Assembly: GCA_003134785.1 (NCBI GenBank)
Contig: PLCN01000008.1
Location: 1 to 46,199 of the forward strand
From: Spartobacteria bacterium
GTDB taxonomy: Bacteria > Verrucomicrobiota > Verrucomicrobiia > Chthoniobacterales > UBA10450
Length of the DNA: 46,199 bases
Reading direction: 5' to 3'
Positions 17,695 to 26,822 of the stretch are shown here, in pieces. The number at the start of each line of letters is the position of its first letter. Within the stretch, counting starts at the first letter, position 1. A model generated the notes under the pieces. That model did no database searches. It had not been told where the DNA came from and worked only from the letters and a program-made list of their open reading frames with translations. The translations under genes and the position numbers were made by a program.

Positions 17695-20022
17695 ATGCAG
17701 ATCGACCACAAGCAACTTCGCATTTTGATGGTGATAAACCTCCCGTGGGATCCCCGTCTCGGCGCCACGCGTGTTTTGATGGAACTGGCCGAACAATGGC
17801 GCGCTTCCGGAAACTTCGTCGAAAAATACAGTCTCTCCGATGCCTACCCCGATGTGCGCGCCTCGTCCGCGAAATTTACGATTCGGCAGCTTTTCTTTTC
17901 CTACCGCGCCGCGGCGTTTATCAGAGAAAACAGCGCGAGGTTTGATGTGGTCGACGTCCTCATCGGCGTGCTGCCATTTTCGAAGAAGAAACTCGGCTTT
18001 CGGGGCCTGCTCGTTGCGCGATCGGTTGGCTTATACCAGCTCTACGAACAATTCGATCGCAGCGTCGAGAAGCGCTGGCCTGGCCGCCCGAAGGGAAGAT
18101 TTTTCGGGCGAATTTTCTATGCACTCACCCGGCGGCGATTGCTCCGTTCTTCCGACCGGGCCGTTCTTCATGCTGACCTGATTAATCTTCCAAATGAAGA
18201 GGAAGCCGCTTGTTTGCGCCAGGAGCTTGGACCCGACCTTCCGATTTTGGTGCAGCCGTACGGACTGACCGACGAACGTCGCCATGCTTTGAGTCACGCC
18301 GCGGCGGCCGCCGAAGTCCGGTTGGCGCAAAAGCGAATTTGTTTCATCGGGATGTGGGGCCCGCGAAAAGGCGCGCGCGATTGGTCCGGCATTATTCAAC
18401 AAGTCCGCGCGCGCATTCCTGAAGCCCAATTTCGCTTTCTCGGCACCATGATCGATTCGAAGGCGATCCTCCCCGATCTCCAACTGAAATCGCTCGAAGG
18501 CATCGAATTCATTTCCGACTTTCAACCCGACGATCTTCCCGGATTGATGGCGGATTGTACCGTCGGCGCCTTCCCGAGTTACGCGGAGGGATTCGGGCTC
18601 GCGGTGCTCGAGCAACTCGCCGCGGGACTACCGACGGTCGCTTACGATACCGCCGGGCCACGCGATCTTCTTGCTGCGCCTCTACCCGAGCTCCTCGTTC
18701 CGAAAGGTAATGTCGGCGCCTTCGCGACCGCGATCGGCCACATCTTGCAACTCAGGCCCGGAGACTATGAAAAATTATCCGGACGCAGCCGTGAAGCGGC
18801 CGCAAAGTTTTCCTGGCCGGCGATCGCCGACGCAACCCTGGACTCCTATCGCCACTCGCTCAAAGGCGGAGGAAAAGTTTTATTCGTCCAACCATTCAGC
18901 CTCGGATCGGCCGGAGGCGGCGCCCGCATCCTGCGCGCGTTGCTCGAGGAGGCTCCATTCGCCTGGCAGAGCATTTGCACTTCGCCCGCAAAGCCGAAGG
19001 CGTGGCCGAATGAAATTCATTTGCATAGCCGGCCGGCTTGGGGACGAATCGAACACAGCCGGTTCGCGCCGATCCCGAATGTGACCGTGCCATTCTTCGC
19101 CCCGATTTTTCGCAAGCGCTTGAAAGACCTTTGCCTGCAACATGGCGCGCGTGCGATCCATGCCGTGCCGCACGCCGGGCTCGACTTCGCGCAGGTCCAC
19201 GCGGTCGCGCGTGAACTCGCGCTTCCGTTTCTTATCAGCGTGCATGATGACCTCGCCTACACCGCGATCAACGCGGGCCCGGCGGAAGAGCGCGAAGTCG
19301 CGATGCGCGAGGCGTGGCGGGAAGCTTGCGCGCGTTTCGTCATCTCCGATGCGCTCGGTCGCGAATATTGCCAACGGTACGGCGCGCGAGATTATCACGT
19401 TGTCACCGACGGCCTAAGCGAGCTGACTCCGCCGCGAATTGAGGCTGGTTCAGGCGAATTGCGAATCTACTTCATGGGTTTGTTTCACATGGCATATGAG
19501 CGGAGCCTTCGTGCATTGCTTGATGGTCTCGCGATTTTCGAGCGGGCACACCCAGCGATCACGGTCCGTGTCACCTGCCGCTGCGAACACATTCGGGCGC
19601 AGGTCCTCGATGGCGCGAAAACGGTGACCGTGCTCCCGTTCACGAACGAAGCGCAAGTGAGGGTGGACATGGAAGGTGCCGATCTTCTTTATCTGCCGAT
19701 TCCATTTGGCGAGGCGCATGAAAAATTCGCGCGGTATAGTCTCTCGACCAAGATGGTGACTTATGCGGGCAGCGGTGTTCCGATTTTGTATCATGGCCCG
19801 GCTGGCTCCGCGGCCTTCGATCTGTTGAACCGGAACAACGCCGCGATTTTCCTCACCAGCCTGGCGCCGAAAGAAATCGCGGCCACGCTTTCCGAATTGA
19901 CGGCGCAAGCGCGAGCGGAGGTTGCCGTGAACGCGCTCGCGTTGGCGGAGCGCGAGTTCATGCTCGCCGATCAGTCACGGAAATTTTGGGGCGCGTTTGC
20001 AGATAATCTCACTCCAGCATGA
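17695..20022 (+). CDS. Fused double glycosyltransferase (two GT-B units)
   Basis: 775 aa, about twice the usual GT4 length. Residues 1 to about 385 form a complete GT4 unit with KRICFIGMWGPRKGARDW and the EX7E donor motif in YAEGFGLAVLEQLAAGLP. A second GT-B-like unit runs from about 395 (GKVLFVQPFSLGSAGGGARI) to the end. It has ADLLYLPIPFG and FARYSLSTKMVTYAGSGVP at the matching place but no EX7E pair. Such fusions can add two sugars in a row or pair one active and one inactive unit. The ATG directly follows the previous stop; the 3' end overlaps the next gene by 4 bp (ATGA). Confidence 0.82.
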   Translation: MQIDHKQLRILMVINLPWDPRLGATRVLMELAEQWRASGNFVEKYSLSDAYPDVRASSAKFTIRQLFFSYRAAAFIRENSARFDVVDVLIGVLPFSKKKLGFRGLLVARSVGLYQLYEQFDRSVEKRWPGRPKGRFFGRIFYALTRRRLLRSSDRAVLHADLINLPNEEEAACLRQELGPDLPILVQPYGLTDERRHALSHAAAAAEVRLAQKRICFIGMWGPRKGARDWSGIIQQVRARIPEAQFRFLGTMIDSKAILPDLQLKSLEGIEFISDFQPDDLPGLMADCTVGAFPSYAEGFGLAVLEQLAAGLPTVAYDTAGPRDLLAAPLPELLVPKGNVGAFATAIGHILQLRPGDYEKLSGRSREAAAKFSWPAIADATLDSYRHSLKGGGKVLFVQPFSLGSAGGGARILRALLEEAPFAWQSICTSPAKPKAWPNEIHLHSRPAWGRIEHSRFAPIPNVTVPFFAPIFRKRLKDLCLQHGARAIHAVPHAGLDFAQVHAVARELALPFLISVHDDLAYTAINAGPAEEREVAMREAWREACARFVISDALGREYCQRYGARDYHVVTDGLSELTPPRIEAGSGELRIYFMGLFHMAYERSLRALLDGLAIFERAHPAITVRVTCRCEHIRAQVLDGAKTVTVLPFTNEAQVRVDMEGADLLYLPIPFGEAHEKFARYSLSTKMVTYAGSGVPILYHGPAGSAAFDLLNRNNAAIFLTSLAPKEIAATLSELTAQARAEVAVNALALAEREFMLADQSRKFWGAFADNLTPA

Positions 20023-21107
20023 GCGCATCTCCCGCCGTCATCATCACCACGCGCCTGCCGCCATTAATTTGCGGCATTGGCGCGTATAGCTGGCTCGCCC
20101 ACCAATATCGGCCTAACGAGTCGTCGCCGGTTGATTTCCTGGTCGTGGAAGGCGCCGCCGAATCGCGCGCTCTGCTGGGCTGGGAAGCGATCGCCGAGTT
20201 CAGCGGCGACCCGGACAAGCTTTTGCAAGTACTCCATCGAGCTGGTGCGACGAATGTTCTCCTGCATTACGCCGGTCGCGCCTATCAGCGTTTCGGCTGT
20301 CCGATCTGGATGCCGATTGTGCTTCGCAAATGGAAAACAAAATTCCCGGACGGCCATCTCACGATCTTCTTCCACGAAGTGCCCGGCGAATTGCCGAGAC
20401 TGTCACGACATTTCTTGTTGGGGAAAATCAACTCGCGAATCATCCGGCAGCTCACCGCTGTGGCTGACGTGCTCGTTACTAACACGGAAAATCACGCGAT
20501 GATTCTGCGCAAGCTATCGAGGCGCGCTGACGTTCATTGCCTTCCGGTAGGTTCGAACATTCCTGTAGCCGCTTCGCTGCGCGAAGCGCGAGCGGAAACG
20601 GAATTTGTCATCTTCGGTTTGCCCTTCGGCCGCTGGCAAACTCTACAAGCGTTCGAGCCGGAAATTAGGAATTGGCGCCAGAACGGCCTCCTCACGAAGC
20701 TGCATTTGATCGGACCCGAAGACGAAAAGCTCGCAGCCGAAGCGAACCCGTTGATCGGGAGTTTGTCCGACATCGTGGTTCGTCACGGAATGCTTCCGGA
20801 ATCCGAAGTGTCCCATTTGTTGGCTCGCGCGCAGTTCGCGCTCACGAATGTCACGCCGGCGACATGGAGCAAATCGGGCGCTTTCATGGCCTGCGCCGCG
20901 CACGGTTGCGCGGTCGTGATCAAGGAAAGAGCGAACGAGATTCCGCTTTGGTATGCGGTCGGAGCAAAAGAAGTAGGCCACATCTCCGTCGCCGATATCG
21001 CTGGCAGAACGGCGTCGCTGCAAAGGTGGTATGAAGAAAATTCGAGCTGGCCCGTGATTGCGCGCCGTCTGGCGGCCCTCGCTCAAGCGCAAGAAACTTC
21101 GCCGTGA
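20019..21107 (+). CDS. GT-B-like glycosyltransferase, paralogue A of a tandem pair
   Basis: 362 aa. The start LPPLICGIGAYSWLAHQY is a donor/acceptor loop of GT-B enzymes, and VLVTNTENHAMILRKL followed by HCLPVGSNIPV is the hinge region. The C-terminal donor half lacks the usual EX7E; in its place is WSKSGAFMACAAHGCAVVIK. The next gene is a clear paralogue with the same layout. The pair is likely to add sugars to the growing repeat unit on the cytoplasmic side. It overlaps both neighbours by 4 bp, so translation is probably coupled. Confidence 0.68.
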   Translation: MSASPAVIITTRLPPLICGIGAYSWLAHQYRPNESSPVDFLVVEGAAESRALLGWEAIAEFSGDPDKLLQVLHRAGATNVLLHYAGRAYQRFGCPIWMPIVLRKWKTKFPDGHLTIFFHEVPGELPRLSRHFLLGKINSRIIRQLTAVADVLVTNTENHAMILRKLSRRADVHCLPVGSNIPVAASLREARAETEFVIFGLPFGRWQTLQAFEPEIRNWRQNGLLTKLHLIGPEDEKLAAEANPLIGSLSDIVVRHGMLPESEVSHLLARAQFALTNVTPATWSKSGAFMACAAHGCAVVIKERANEIPLWYAVGAKEVGHISVADIAGRTASLQRWYEENSSWPVIARRLAALAQAQETSP

Positions 21108-22174
21108 CCGACGGGACCGTAATCATTTCGCCGGAATTGAGCGGTGGGGTCGGCGACTACACGCGACGGTTACTGGAGAATCTGCCTCGCATCGCGGATC
21201 TGCGCCTGATCGTTCCGAAGATCGGAAACCGTCCTCCGAACTCTTTCGAGCAATATCCGGTGGAAGAAACTGATGGCACCGCCCGAGACCTTCGAGAAAA
21301 ATTGCCGGCTTGCGGCGGGAAGGTGTTGGTGCAATACAGCGCCTACGGTTTCGATCGCTTCGGTTATCCCCGCTGGTTGATCAAGGCGCTGCTCGATTGG
21401 AAAAAGGAATCACGAGGCCCGCTCGCGATCATGTTTCACGAGATCTGGACTTTCTGGCCGGTCTGGAACAAGAACTACTTTCTGCAGCGACTTCATCGCC
21501 GCAGTCTCCGCAAATTGTTGCGAGTGGCGGATGCGGTTTTCACCAGCACATCGAGCCAGGCGGAGCACCTCAACGCTCTTTCTCCCAAATCCGCGATCGA
21601 GGTGCTGCCAGTGGGCTCGAACATTCGTCGCATCCAGGCAGACGATGGAGCGAGAGAGCCCGGCCTTGCAGTTCTCTTTGGTTTGCAGCATTCACGAATT
21701 CGCACTCTCCAAAGAATGCGGACGGAATTGAAATCGCTCGGCGCTGCGGGGAAGATCCGGAAAATTGTGACCGCGGGCTCGGGCGGATCGCGGGAGGGGG
21801 ACGAAGAGGAACTCGCGCTCTTGCTGGAATTCGAGTTAATCGACAGCTTCGATCAACGAGGACCGTTGCCGGAGGAGAAGATTTCCGGATTGCTCTCGTC
21901 GTGCGAGTTCGCGATTTCAGCCCAGGACGAATTGAGCATCACGAAATCCGGCACTTTCATGGCCGCTGCCGCCCACGGCTCAAATATTCTCTCGTGTTAT
22001 GCGGACGCATCGAAACCGGAGCCTCTTTCTCTGTCGACCTCGCCTAACGAGTTGATGGATGGCGTCAGCGCCAGTGAATTGCTCTCGCGGGGGGAACGGC
22101 TCCGACATTGGCAGGAGCGAACATCGGCGTGGCCGCGCATCGCAGATCAAGTCGCGCAAGCGTTGAAATTGTGA
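21104..22174 (+). CDS. GT-B-like glycosyltransferase, paralogue B of a tandem pair
   Basis: 356 aa from a GTG at 21104 that overlaps the previous TGA (GTGA). It shows LSGGVGDYTRRLLENL at the start, LAIMFHEIWTFWPVWNKNYF in the middle and IEVLPVGSNIRRIQ at the hinge, each aligning with the gene before it. The donor-site region is ITKSGTFMAAAAHGSNILS, again without EX7E. This suggests a local gene duplication followed by divergence. Donor and acceptor are unknown. Confidence 0.68.
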   Translation: MTDGTVIISPELSGGVGDYTRRLLENLPRIADLRLIVPKIGNRPPNSFEQYPVEETDGTARDLREKLPACGGKVLVQYSAYGFDRFGYPRWLIKALLDWKKESRGPLAIMFHEIWTFWPVWNKNYFLQRLHRRSLRKLLRVADAVFTSTSSQAEHLNALSPKSAIEVLPVGSNIRRIQADDGAREPGLAVLFGLQHSRIRTLQRMRTELKSLGAAGKIRKIVTAGSGGSREGDEEELALLLEFELIDSFDQRGPLPEEKISGLLSSCEFAISAQDELSITKSGTFMAAAAHGSNILSCYADASKPEPLSLSTSPNELMDGVSASELLSRGERLRHWQERTSAWPRIADQVAQALKL

Positions 22175-23238
22175 AGGCAATCAAGCTACTTCTCGTTAGT
22201 CCGTGTCAAGGCGCCTACGGCGGAATCGAAGCTTTCGTGCTCGCAGTCGCGGCCGCGGCTCGCCAAGAACCGGATTTCGAAGTGCGAGTCTGTTTCAAGA
22301 AAACAAAACACTTTTCCAAGCAACCGAGTCTCAAGGCGATGTTGCGGAACGAGCCGGAGGTTGAATTCTGCGAGCGCGCCGATAAAGACCTGGCCGCCGC
22401 GATCCGCTGGGCGGACATCGTCCATCTCCAGAACGCGTCGCCCGATGTGGTCGCTCTCGCGAAACTATTTCGCAAACGCCTGGTGCTTACGATTCACAAT
22501 TACATGGCGCGCGAACTAAGCGCGCATCGATTGCTCTGGCGCCTGAGCGCGAAGTTTGCGGACGCGCGCTGGTACAACTCGCAATTTGTTTGGGACACTT
22601 GGGAGGGGGACCGAAAGCGGTCAGGCAGCCGGAAAGTCGCGACCACTTCGAAATTGCCCGAGGGTTGGGCGCCACCGGAGAGACGCATCGGCTTCGCATT
22701 TATCGGGCGCTGGATCGCGAACAAGGGAATCGACACCCTGCTCGACGCTTACGCGCAAGCGCAGATCGATCACGCGCAATGGCCGCTCGTGCTCATGGGC
22801 GACGGTCCGTTGCGCAGCCTGATCGAATACGCCATTCAAAAGCGCGGGGTGACGGGAATCCGCGTCCTCGGTTTCGTGGATGAAGAAACGAAAGCGCAAC
22901 AGATGATGAACGCGCGCTGGGTCGTCGTCCCGCCGAACACGAGAGAAGATTTCGGGCTGACCGCAGTCGAGGCGCGTCATCTCGGCGTGCCGTGCATCAT
23001 CACTCGCGACGGCGGATTGCCCGAGGCCGGTGGGCGGCAGGCGCTCATTTGCGAGCCGGCTGATGTCGCGGGTCTGGCGAAGTTGCTCGAGCAAGCGGGA
23101 CAGATGAGCGAGGCGGAATACTCGGAGCGCGCGGAACGAACGCGGGCGGAACTCGCCACCGAACTCGAGCCGATGGAATTTTACGCGATCTCTTACCGCC
23201 GAATCTTGCGCGGCGAGCCGGTGGAAGAAGCCCGATGA
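22171..23238 (+). CDS. Glycosyltransferase family 4
   Basis: 355 aa from a GTG at 22171, again a GTGA overlap with the previous stop; the frame is open further upstream but the overlap and homology favour this start. N-terminal KLLLVSPCQGAYGGIEAFV is the acceptor-side loop. The C-terminal half has FAFIGRWIANKGIDTLL, LMGDGPLRSLIE and the EX7E pair E259/E267 in EDFGLTAVEARHLGVP, followed by IITRDGGLPEAGG. A retaining GT4 enzyme is well supported; the sugar is not. Confidence 0.85.
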   Translation: MKAIKLLLVSPCQGAYGGIEAFVLAVAAAARQEPDFEVRVCFKKTKHFSKQPSLKAMLRNEPEVEFCERADKDLAAAIRWADIVHLQNASPDVVALAKLFRKRLVLTIHNYMARELSAHRLLWRLSAKFADARWYNSQFVWDTWEGDRKRSGSRKVATTSKLPEGWAPPERRIGFAFIGRWIANKGIDTLLDAYAQAQIDHAQWPLVLMGDGPLRSLIEYAIQKRGVTGIRVLGFVDEETKAQQMMNARWVVVPPNTREDFGLTAVEARHLGVPCIITRDGGLPEAGGRQALICEPADVAGLAKLLEQAGQMSEAEYSERAERTRAELATELEPMEFYAISYRRILRGEPVEEAR

Positions 23239-24479
23239 TTCTGCTCGCGCATCCGTTCGGAAACGCCAACGTGCGCGCGGTCCTGAGCGCGCTCGACGAA
23301 GCTGGGTTGCTGGCGAAATTCGTCACTTCGCTCGGTTGGTCGAATGCTTCGCCGCTGGTCAACGCGCTGCCGGTGAATCTCCGTGGGCAACTGGCGCGCC
23401 GCGGTTATGAACTGCCGCATTACAAAATCAAGGTTCAGCCGGCGCGCGAGATCGTGCGGCTTCTCGCTGGAAAGCTGCGGCAACGCTGGTTGACCCGGCA
23501 CGAGCTTGGACAAGCCAGCATAGATCGCGTCTGGCGTGAGCTGGACAGATTCGCCGCGGGCGCGCTCCGCGAATCTTATCAAGACCAAAAAATCCTCGGC
23601 GTTTACGGCTATGAAGATTGCGCCGAACGATTATTTGAAACGGCGCGCGAGTTGGGAATCCGGCGCATCTACGACCTGCCGATCGCGTATTGGGAAACGG
23701 CGCGTCGTCTTCTCCAGGAAGAGGCGCAACGTTATCCGGAATGGGAACCGACACTGGGCGGCACCCGCGATTCCGAAGAAAAACTCGCGCGCAAAACGCA
23801 TGAGTTGGATTTGGCCGAGCTGGTCATTTGTCCGAGCGCCTTCGTTCTCGATTCGCTGCCGGAAACCGCGCGAGCTTCAAAGCCGTGCGTGGTCGCACCA
23901 TTCGGTTCGCCTTCTCTCGAGGAGTTTGAACCCGCGGAACGCAAGACCGGCGCCGGGTCTTTGCGCGTGCTTTTTGCCGGCGCTCTTACGCAACGAAAAG
24001 GTCTGGCCGATCTTTTTGCGGCGATGAAACTGGTCGCATCGAAAGAGGTCGAGCTGGTCATGATGGGATCGCTCTTGCGCCCGCTCGCCTGGTATCGCGA
24101 ACAATTCCCCCATTTCGTTTACGAGCCGCCGCGCCCGCATCGCGATGTGCTCCGTCTTATGCGCACCTGCGACGTGCTTGTTTTGCCGTCGATCGTGGAA
24201 GGTCGTGCGCTGGTGCAGCAGGAAGCGATGGCCTGCGGCCTTCCCTTGATTGTCACGAAAAATGCCGGCGGCGACGACTTGATCGTGGAAGGCGAGACCG
24301 GCTTTCTTGTTCCGATTCGCTCGCCGGAGGCAATTGCCGAGAAAATAAACTGGTTCGCAACCAACCGTGCGAGCCTCTCTGGCATGGCGATTGCAGCCCA
24401 GAGACGGGCGAGCGAGCTTACCTGGCGTGGCTATGGAGAAACGATCGTCTCGACAATCCGTAACCTAATGAAGCAATGA
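23235..24479 (+). CDS. Glycosyltransferase family 4
   Basis: 414 aa, ATGA overlap with the previous gene. It begins MILLAHPFGNANVRAVLSAL, has VLFAGALTQRKGLADLFAAM at the start of the donor domain, and the EX7E motif in VEGRALVQQEAMACGLP with VTKNAGGDDLIVEGETGFLV after it. The N-terminal loop differs from canonical GT4 proteins (no GG pair), as in enzymes that act on large acceptors. It ends 46 bp before the FkbM gene. Confidence 0.83.
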   Translation: MILLAHPFGNANVRAVLSALDEAGLLAKFVTSLGWSNASPLVNALPVNLRGQLARRGYELPHYKIKVQPAREIVRLLAGKLRQRWLTRHELGQASIDRVWRELDRFAAGALRESYQDQKILGVYGYEDCAERLFETARELGIRRIYDLPIAYWETARRLLQEEAQRYPEWEPTLGGTRDSEEKLARKTHELDLAELVICPSAFVLDSLPETARASKPCVVAPFGSPSLEEFEPAERKTGAGSLRVLFAGALTQRKGLADLFAAMKLVASKEVELVMMGSLLRPLAWYREQFPHFVYEPPRPHRDVLRLMRTCDVLVLPSIVEGRALVQQEAMACGLPLIVTKNAGGDDLIVEGETGFLVPIRSPEAIAEKINWFATNRASLSGMAIAAQRRASELTWRGYGETIVSTIRNLMKQ

Positions 24480-24525
24480 TCGAAACATTCCAAACCACGC
24501 AACCAAGCCTGGGCATGATCATGGC

Positions 24526-25383
24526 ATGAGACGATTCCTGAAAAAGCATCTCAACCGCTACTTGCCCGACCGGGTGCGGCAGTCATTTAAGCGGCGTTTT
24601 GCGGCGAAGTTTGGAGGCGCGATAAAGGCAAATCTGGTTTTCAAGGAAACAGATTCCGTTCTTCGCTGCACGGTCGACGATCTTTGGTCGTTCCACGCGC
24701 CGCTCGCCTGCAAGGATGATCTGGTCCATTTCACGACTACGCCCGAAGGCCGCGCGGAGTTTTACAGCATAGCCCAGGCGGCAAAAAGCGGCGGCGCGCT
24801 TTTCGACATCGGCGCTCACTCCGGCCTGATCTCGGCGCTGTTTTGCGCGGCGAATTCCGAGAACCGCGCGTTCGCCTTTGAGCCCTCGCCGATCCTGTGC
24901 GAAAGACTTTCCGCTATTCGCGCGCTCAACCAATTCAGCGACCGGATGACGATCGAGCAGATTGGAATTGGTGAAGCGAGCGGCACGACCGAAATGCTCC
25001 TGGATCCCGGGAGCGGCTACGTCCAGACGCAGCGCTTCGACCAGACGATGTGGTCAACGCCGGAAGTTGTTCAGATGAAAATCGAAAGCATCCCAGACGC
25101 GGCCTCGAGATTGAACGTCATCCCGCAGTTCATCAAGCTGGACATCGAGAGCTACGAATATGAAGCGATCAAAGGCTCTCTTGAATTCCTAACGCGCCAC
25201 AAGCCCGTCCTTTTCCTCGAGCTGCACCTCAATTATCTGGACCAGCGGCAGATCTCTGCCAGCACCGTCGTGCAAATGGTTGAAGAGTGCGGCTACCGAT
25301 TTTATGCCTCGTCGGGATCGCAATTGAAGGCATCGGAGCTTTATGATTCGCCGCTCCCGAATGTTCACGTTATCGCGCGATGA
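24526..25383 (+). CDS. FkbM-family methyltransferase
   Basis: 285 aa. The SAM motif is ALFDIGAHSGLISALFCAA, with the acidic ribose-binding residue in AFAFEPSPILCERL. The FkbM block QFIKLDIESYEYEAIKGSLE and the closing KPVLFLELHLNYLDQR are clear. FkbM enzymes O-methylate small molecules or sugars and are common in surface-polysaccharide loci, so a methylated sugar in this polymer is likely. Its stop overlaps the next start by 4 bp. Confidence 0.87.
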   Translation: MRRFLKKHLNRYLPDRVRQSFKRRFAAKFGGAIKANLVFKETDSVLRCTVDDLWSFHAPLACKDDLVHFTTTPEGRAEFYSIAQAAKSGGALFDIGAHSGLISALFCAANSENRAFAFEPSPILCERLSAIRALNQFSDRMTIEQIGIGEASGTTEMLLDPGSGYVQTQRFDQTMWSTPEVVQMKIESIPDAASRLNVIPQFIKLDIESYEYEAIKGSLEFLTRHKPVLFLELHLNYLDQRQISASTVVQMVEECGYRFYASSGSQLKASELYDSPLPNVHVIAR

Positions 25384-26822
25384 TTCCAGTCGAGAGCCGT
25401 GAAGAGAAAACGCTCCGCCAGATCCGTCGGCTGATCTGGCTCTATTTTTGGCTCCTTTTAATCGAGGGAGCCCTGCGCAAGTGGGTGGCGCCGGCGCTTT
25501 CAAATCCGCTCCTCATCGTACGCGATCCCGTCGTGTTGCTCATCTATGTTCTTGCAATCAAGGCTCGCGTTTTTCCGCGCAACGGCTGGGTCCAGGCGAT
25601 CGGTGTTATCGGACTTTTGTCGTTCCTGGTCAGCTTCGTTCCGCTCTGGCCCTATATCCCGCCGAGTCGCATTCTCCTCGTAAGCGGTTTCGGATTCCGG
25701 TCGAACTTTCTGCACTTGCCGCTGATTTTCATAATGCCGCAGGTCTTGCGCCCGCAAGACGTGAAACGCATCGGGTGGTGGGCGCTGGTCCTGGTCGTGC
25801 CCATGGCGCTGCTCATGGTGGCGCAATTTCGCGCCGCGCCGGACGCCTTTCTGAACCGGACCGCCAGCGGCGAAGGGGAAATGATGACGGCGGCCTTGGG
25901 AAAAGTCCGCACAGCCGCGACGTTCTCATTTGTCACCGGAGTGGTCGCGTATTTCTCTTTGGCGGTGGCGTTCCTGGTTTGGGGCGCACTGAAACGCGGC
26001 GTCTACCAGATCTGGGTCCTGTTTGCCGCAGGCGCCGCTCTCTTGATTGGGACTTCCGTCTCCGGCAGCCGCTCGGTGGTAGGGGCCTGTGCCCTGGTGG
26101 TGGTGTCGCTGATTCCTATTTTGTTTTTGCGCCCCAGCGCGATCAACCGCTTCGGGCAAACATTGCTCGTGACCGTCGTTCTTGGCTTCGTCGTTATTCA
26201 GACGCCGGTTTTCAAGGAAGGCCTCAGCGTCCTCTCGACGCGGTTTTCTGATGTGGCGGAGGCGGAGGACCGATCGATCACAGCGGGATTGACCGAGCGG
26301 ATTTTCGATACGTTTTCCGAAGGCTTTTTCGTCCTCCGCAAGGCCCCCTTCCTCGGTTACGGCCTGGGCATCGGCACCAATGCTGGCGCGAAGTTTCTCA
26401 CCGGCGAGACTACCTTTCTTCTTTCGGAAGGCGAGTGGGCCCGCACCATTCTGGAGAGCGGACCGGTCCTTGGCCTCTCCTTTATCATCTGGCGCTGCAG
26501 TGTTGTCGTGTGGATTGGATTGCTTTGCCTGAGGTCGGTTAAGCGCGACAATGTCCTGCCTCTTTTGATTTTCAGCTCCGCGTTTTCACCGATGCTGACC
26601 GGCCAGTTTGGCCAGCCGACGATCCTGGGCTTTACTGTTTTCGCCACTGGGCTCGCTTTGGCGGCGCGAAATAGCGATGACGAAAGCGTTGTTCCCATCT
26701 CCACTTCCGGCCGAAGCACCGGAGCAGGCGAGCGAATTGTCGGACGCCGCTCCGCTTATGCCGATCGGATGCATGGGCCTGCGGCTCCACGCGACCAACG
26801 CAATGGTTCTATTGATCGGTAA
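25380..26822 (+). CDS. O-antigen ligase/polymerase-like multi-pass membrane protein
   Basis: 480 aa, with about 10-12 hydrophobic helices from residue 15 to 435. The central cytoplasm-to-periplasm region shows SGSRSVVGACALVVVSLIP, the Wzy_C-like SRxxxG signature, and a large loop with PFLGYGLGIGTNAGAKF and EWARTILESG. It would join repeat units (Wzy) or attach the glycan to a lipid or protein (WaaL-like). The last 45 residues are hydrophilic and their DNA overlaps the start region of the next gene by 20 bp. A second protein of this class is encoded at 36062. Confidence 0.78.
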   Translation: MIPVESREEKTLRQIRRLIWLYFWLLLIEGALRKWVAPALSNPLLIVRDPVVLLIYVLAIKARVFPRNGWVQAIGVIGLLSFLVSFVPLWPYIPPSRILLVSGFGFRSNFLHLPLIFIMPQVLRPQDVKRIGWWALVLVVPMALLMVAQFRAAPDAFLNRTASGEGEMMTAALGKVRTAATFSFVTGVVAYFSLAVAFLVWGALKRGVYQIWVLFAAGAALLIGTSVSGSRSVVGACALVVVSLIPILFLRPSAINRFGQTLLVTVVLGFVVIQTPVFKEGLSVLSTRFSDVAEAEDRSITAGLTERIFDTFSEGFFVLRKAPFLGYGLGIGTNAGAKFLTGETTFLLSEGEWARTILESGPVLGLSFIIWRCSVVVWIGLLCLRSVKRDNVLPLLIFSSAFSPMLTGQFGQPTILGFTVFATGLALAARNSDDESVVPISTSGRSTGAGERIVGRRSAYADRMHGPAAPRDQRNGSIDR

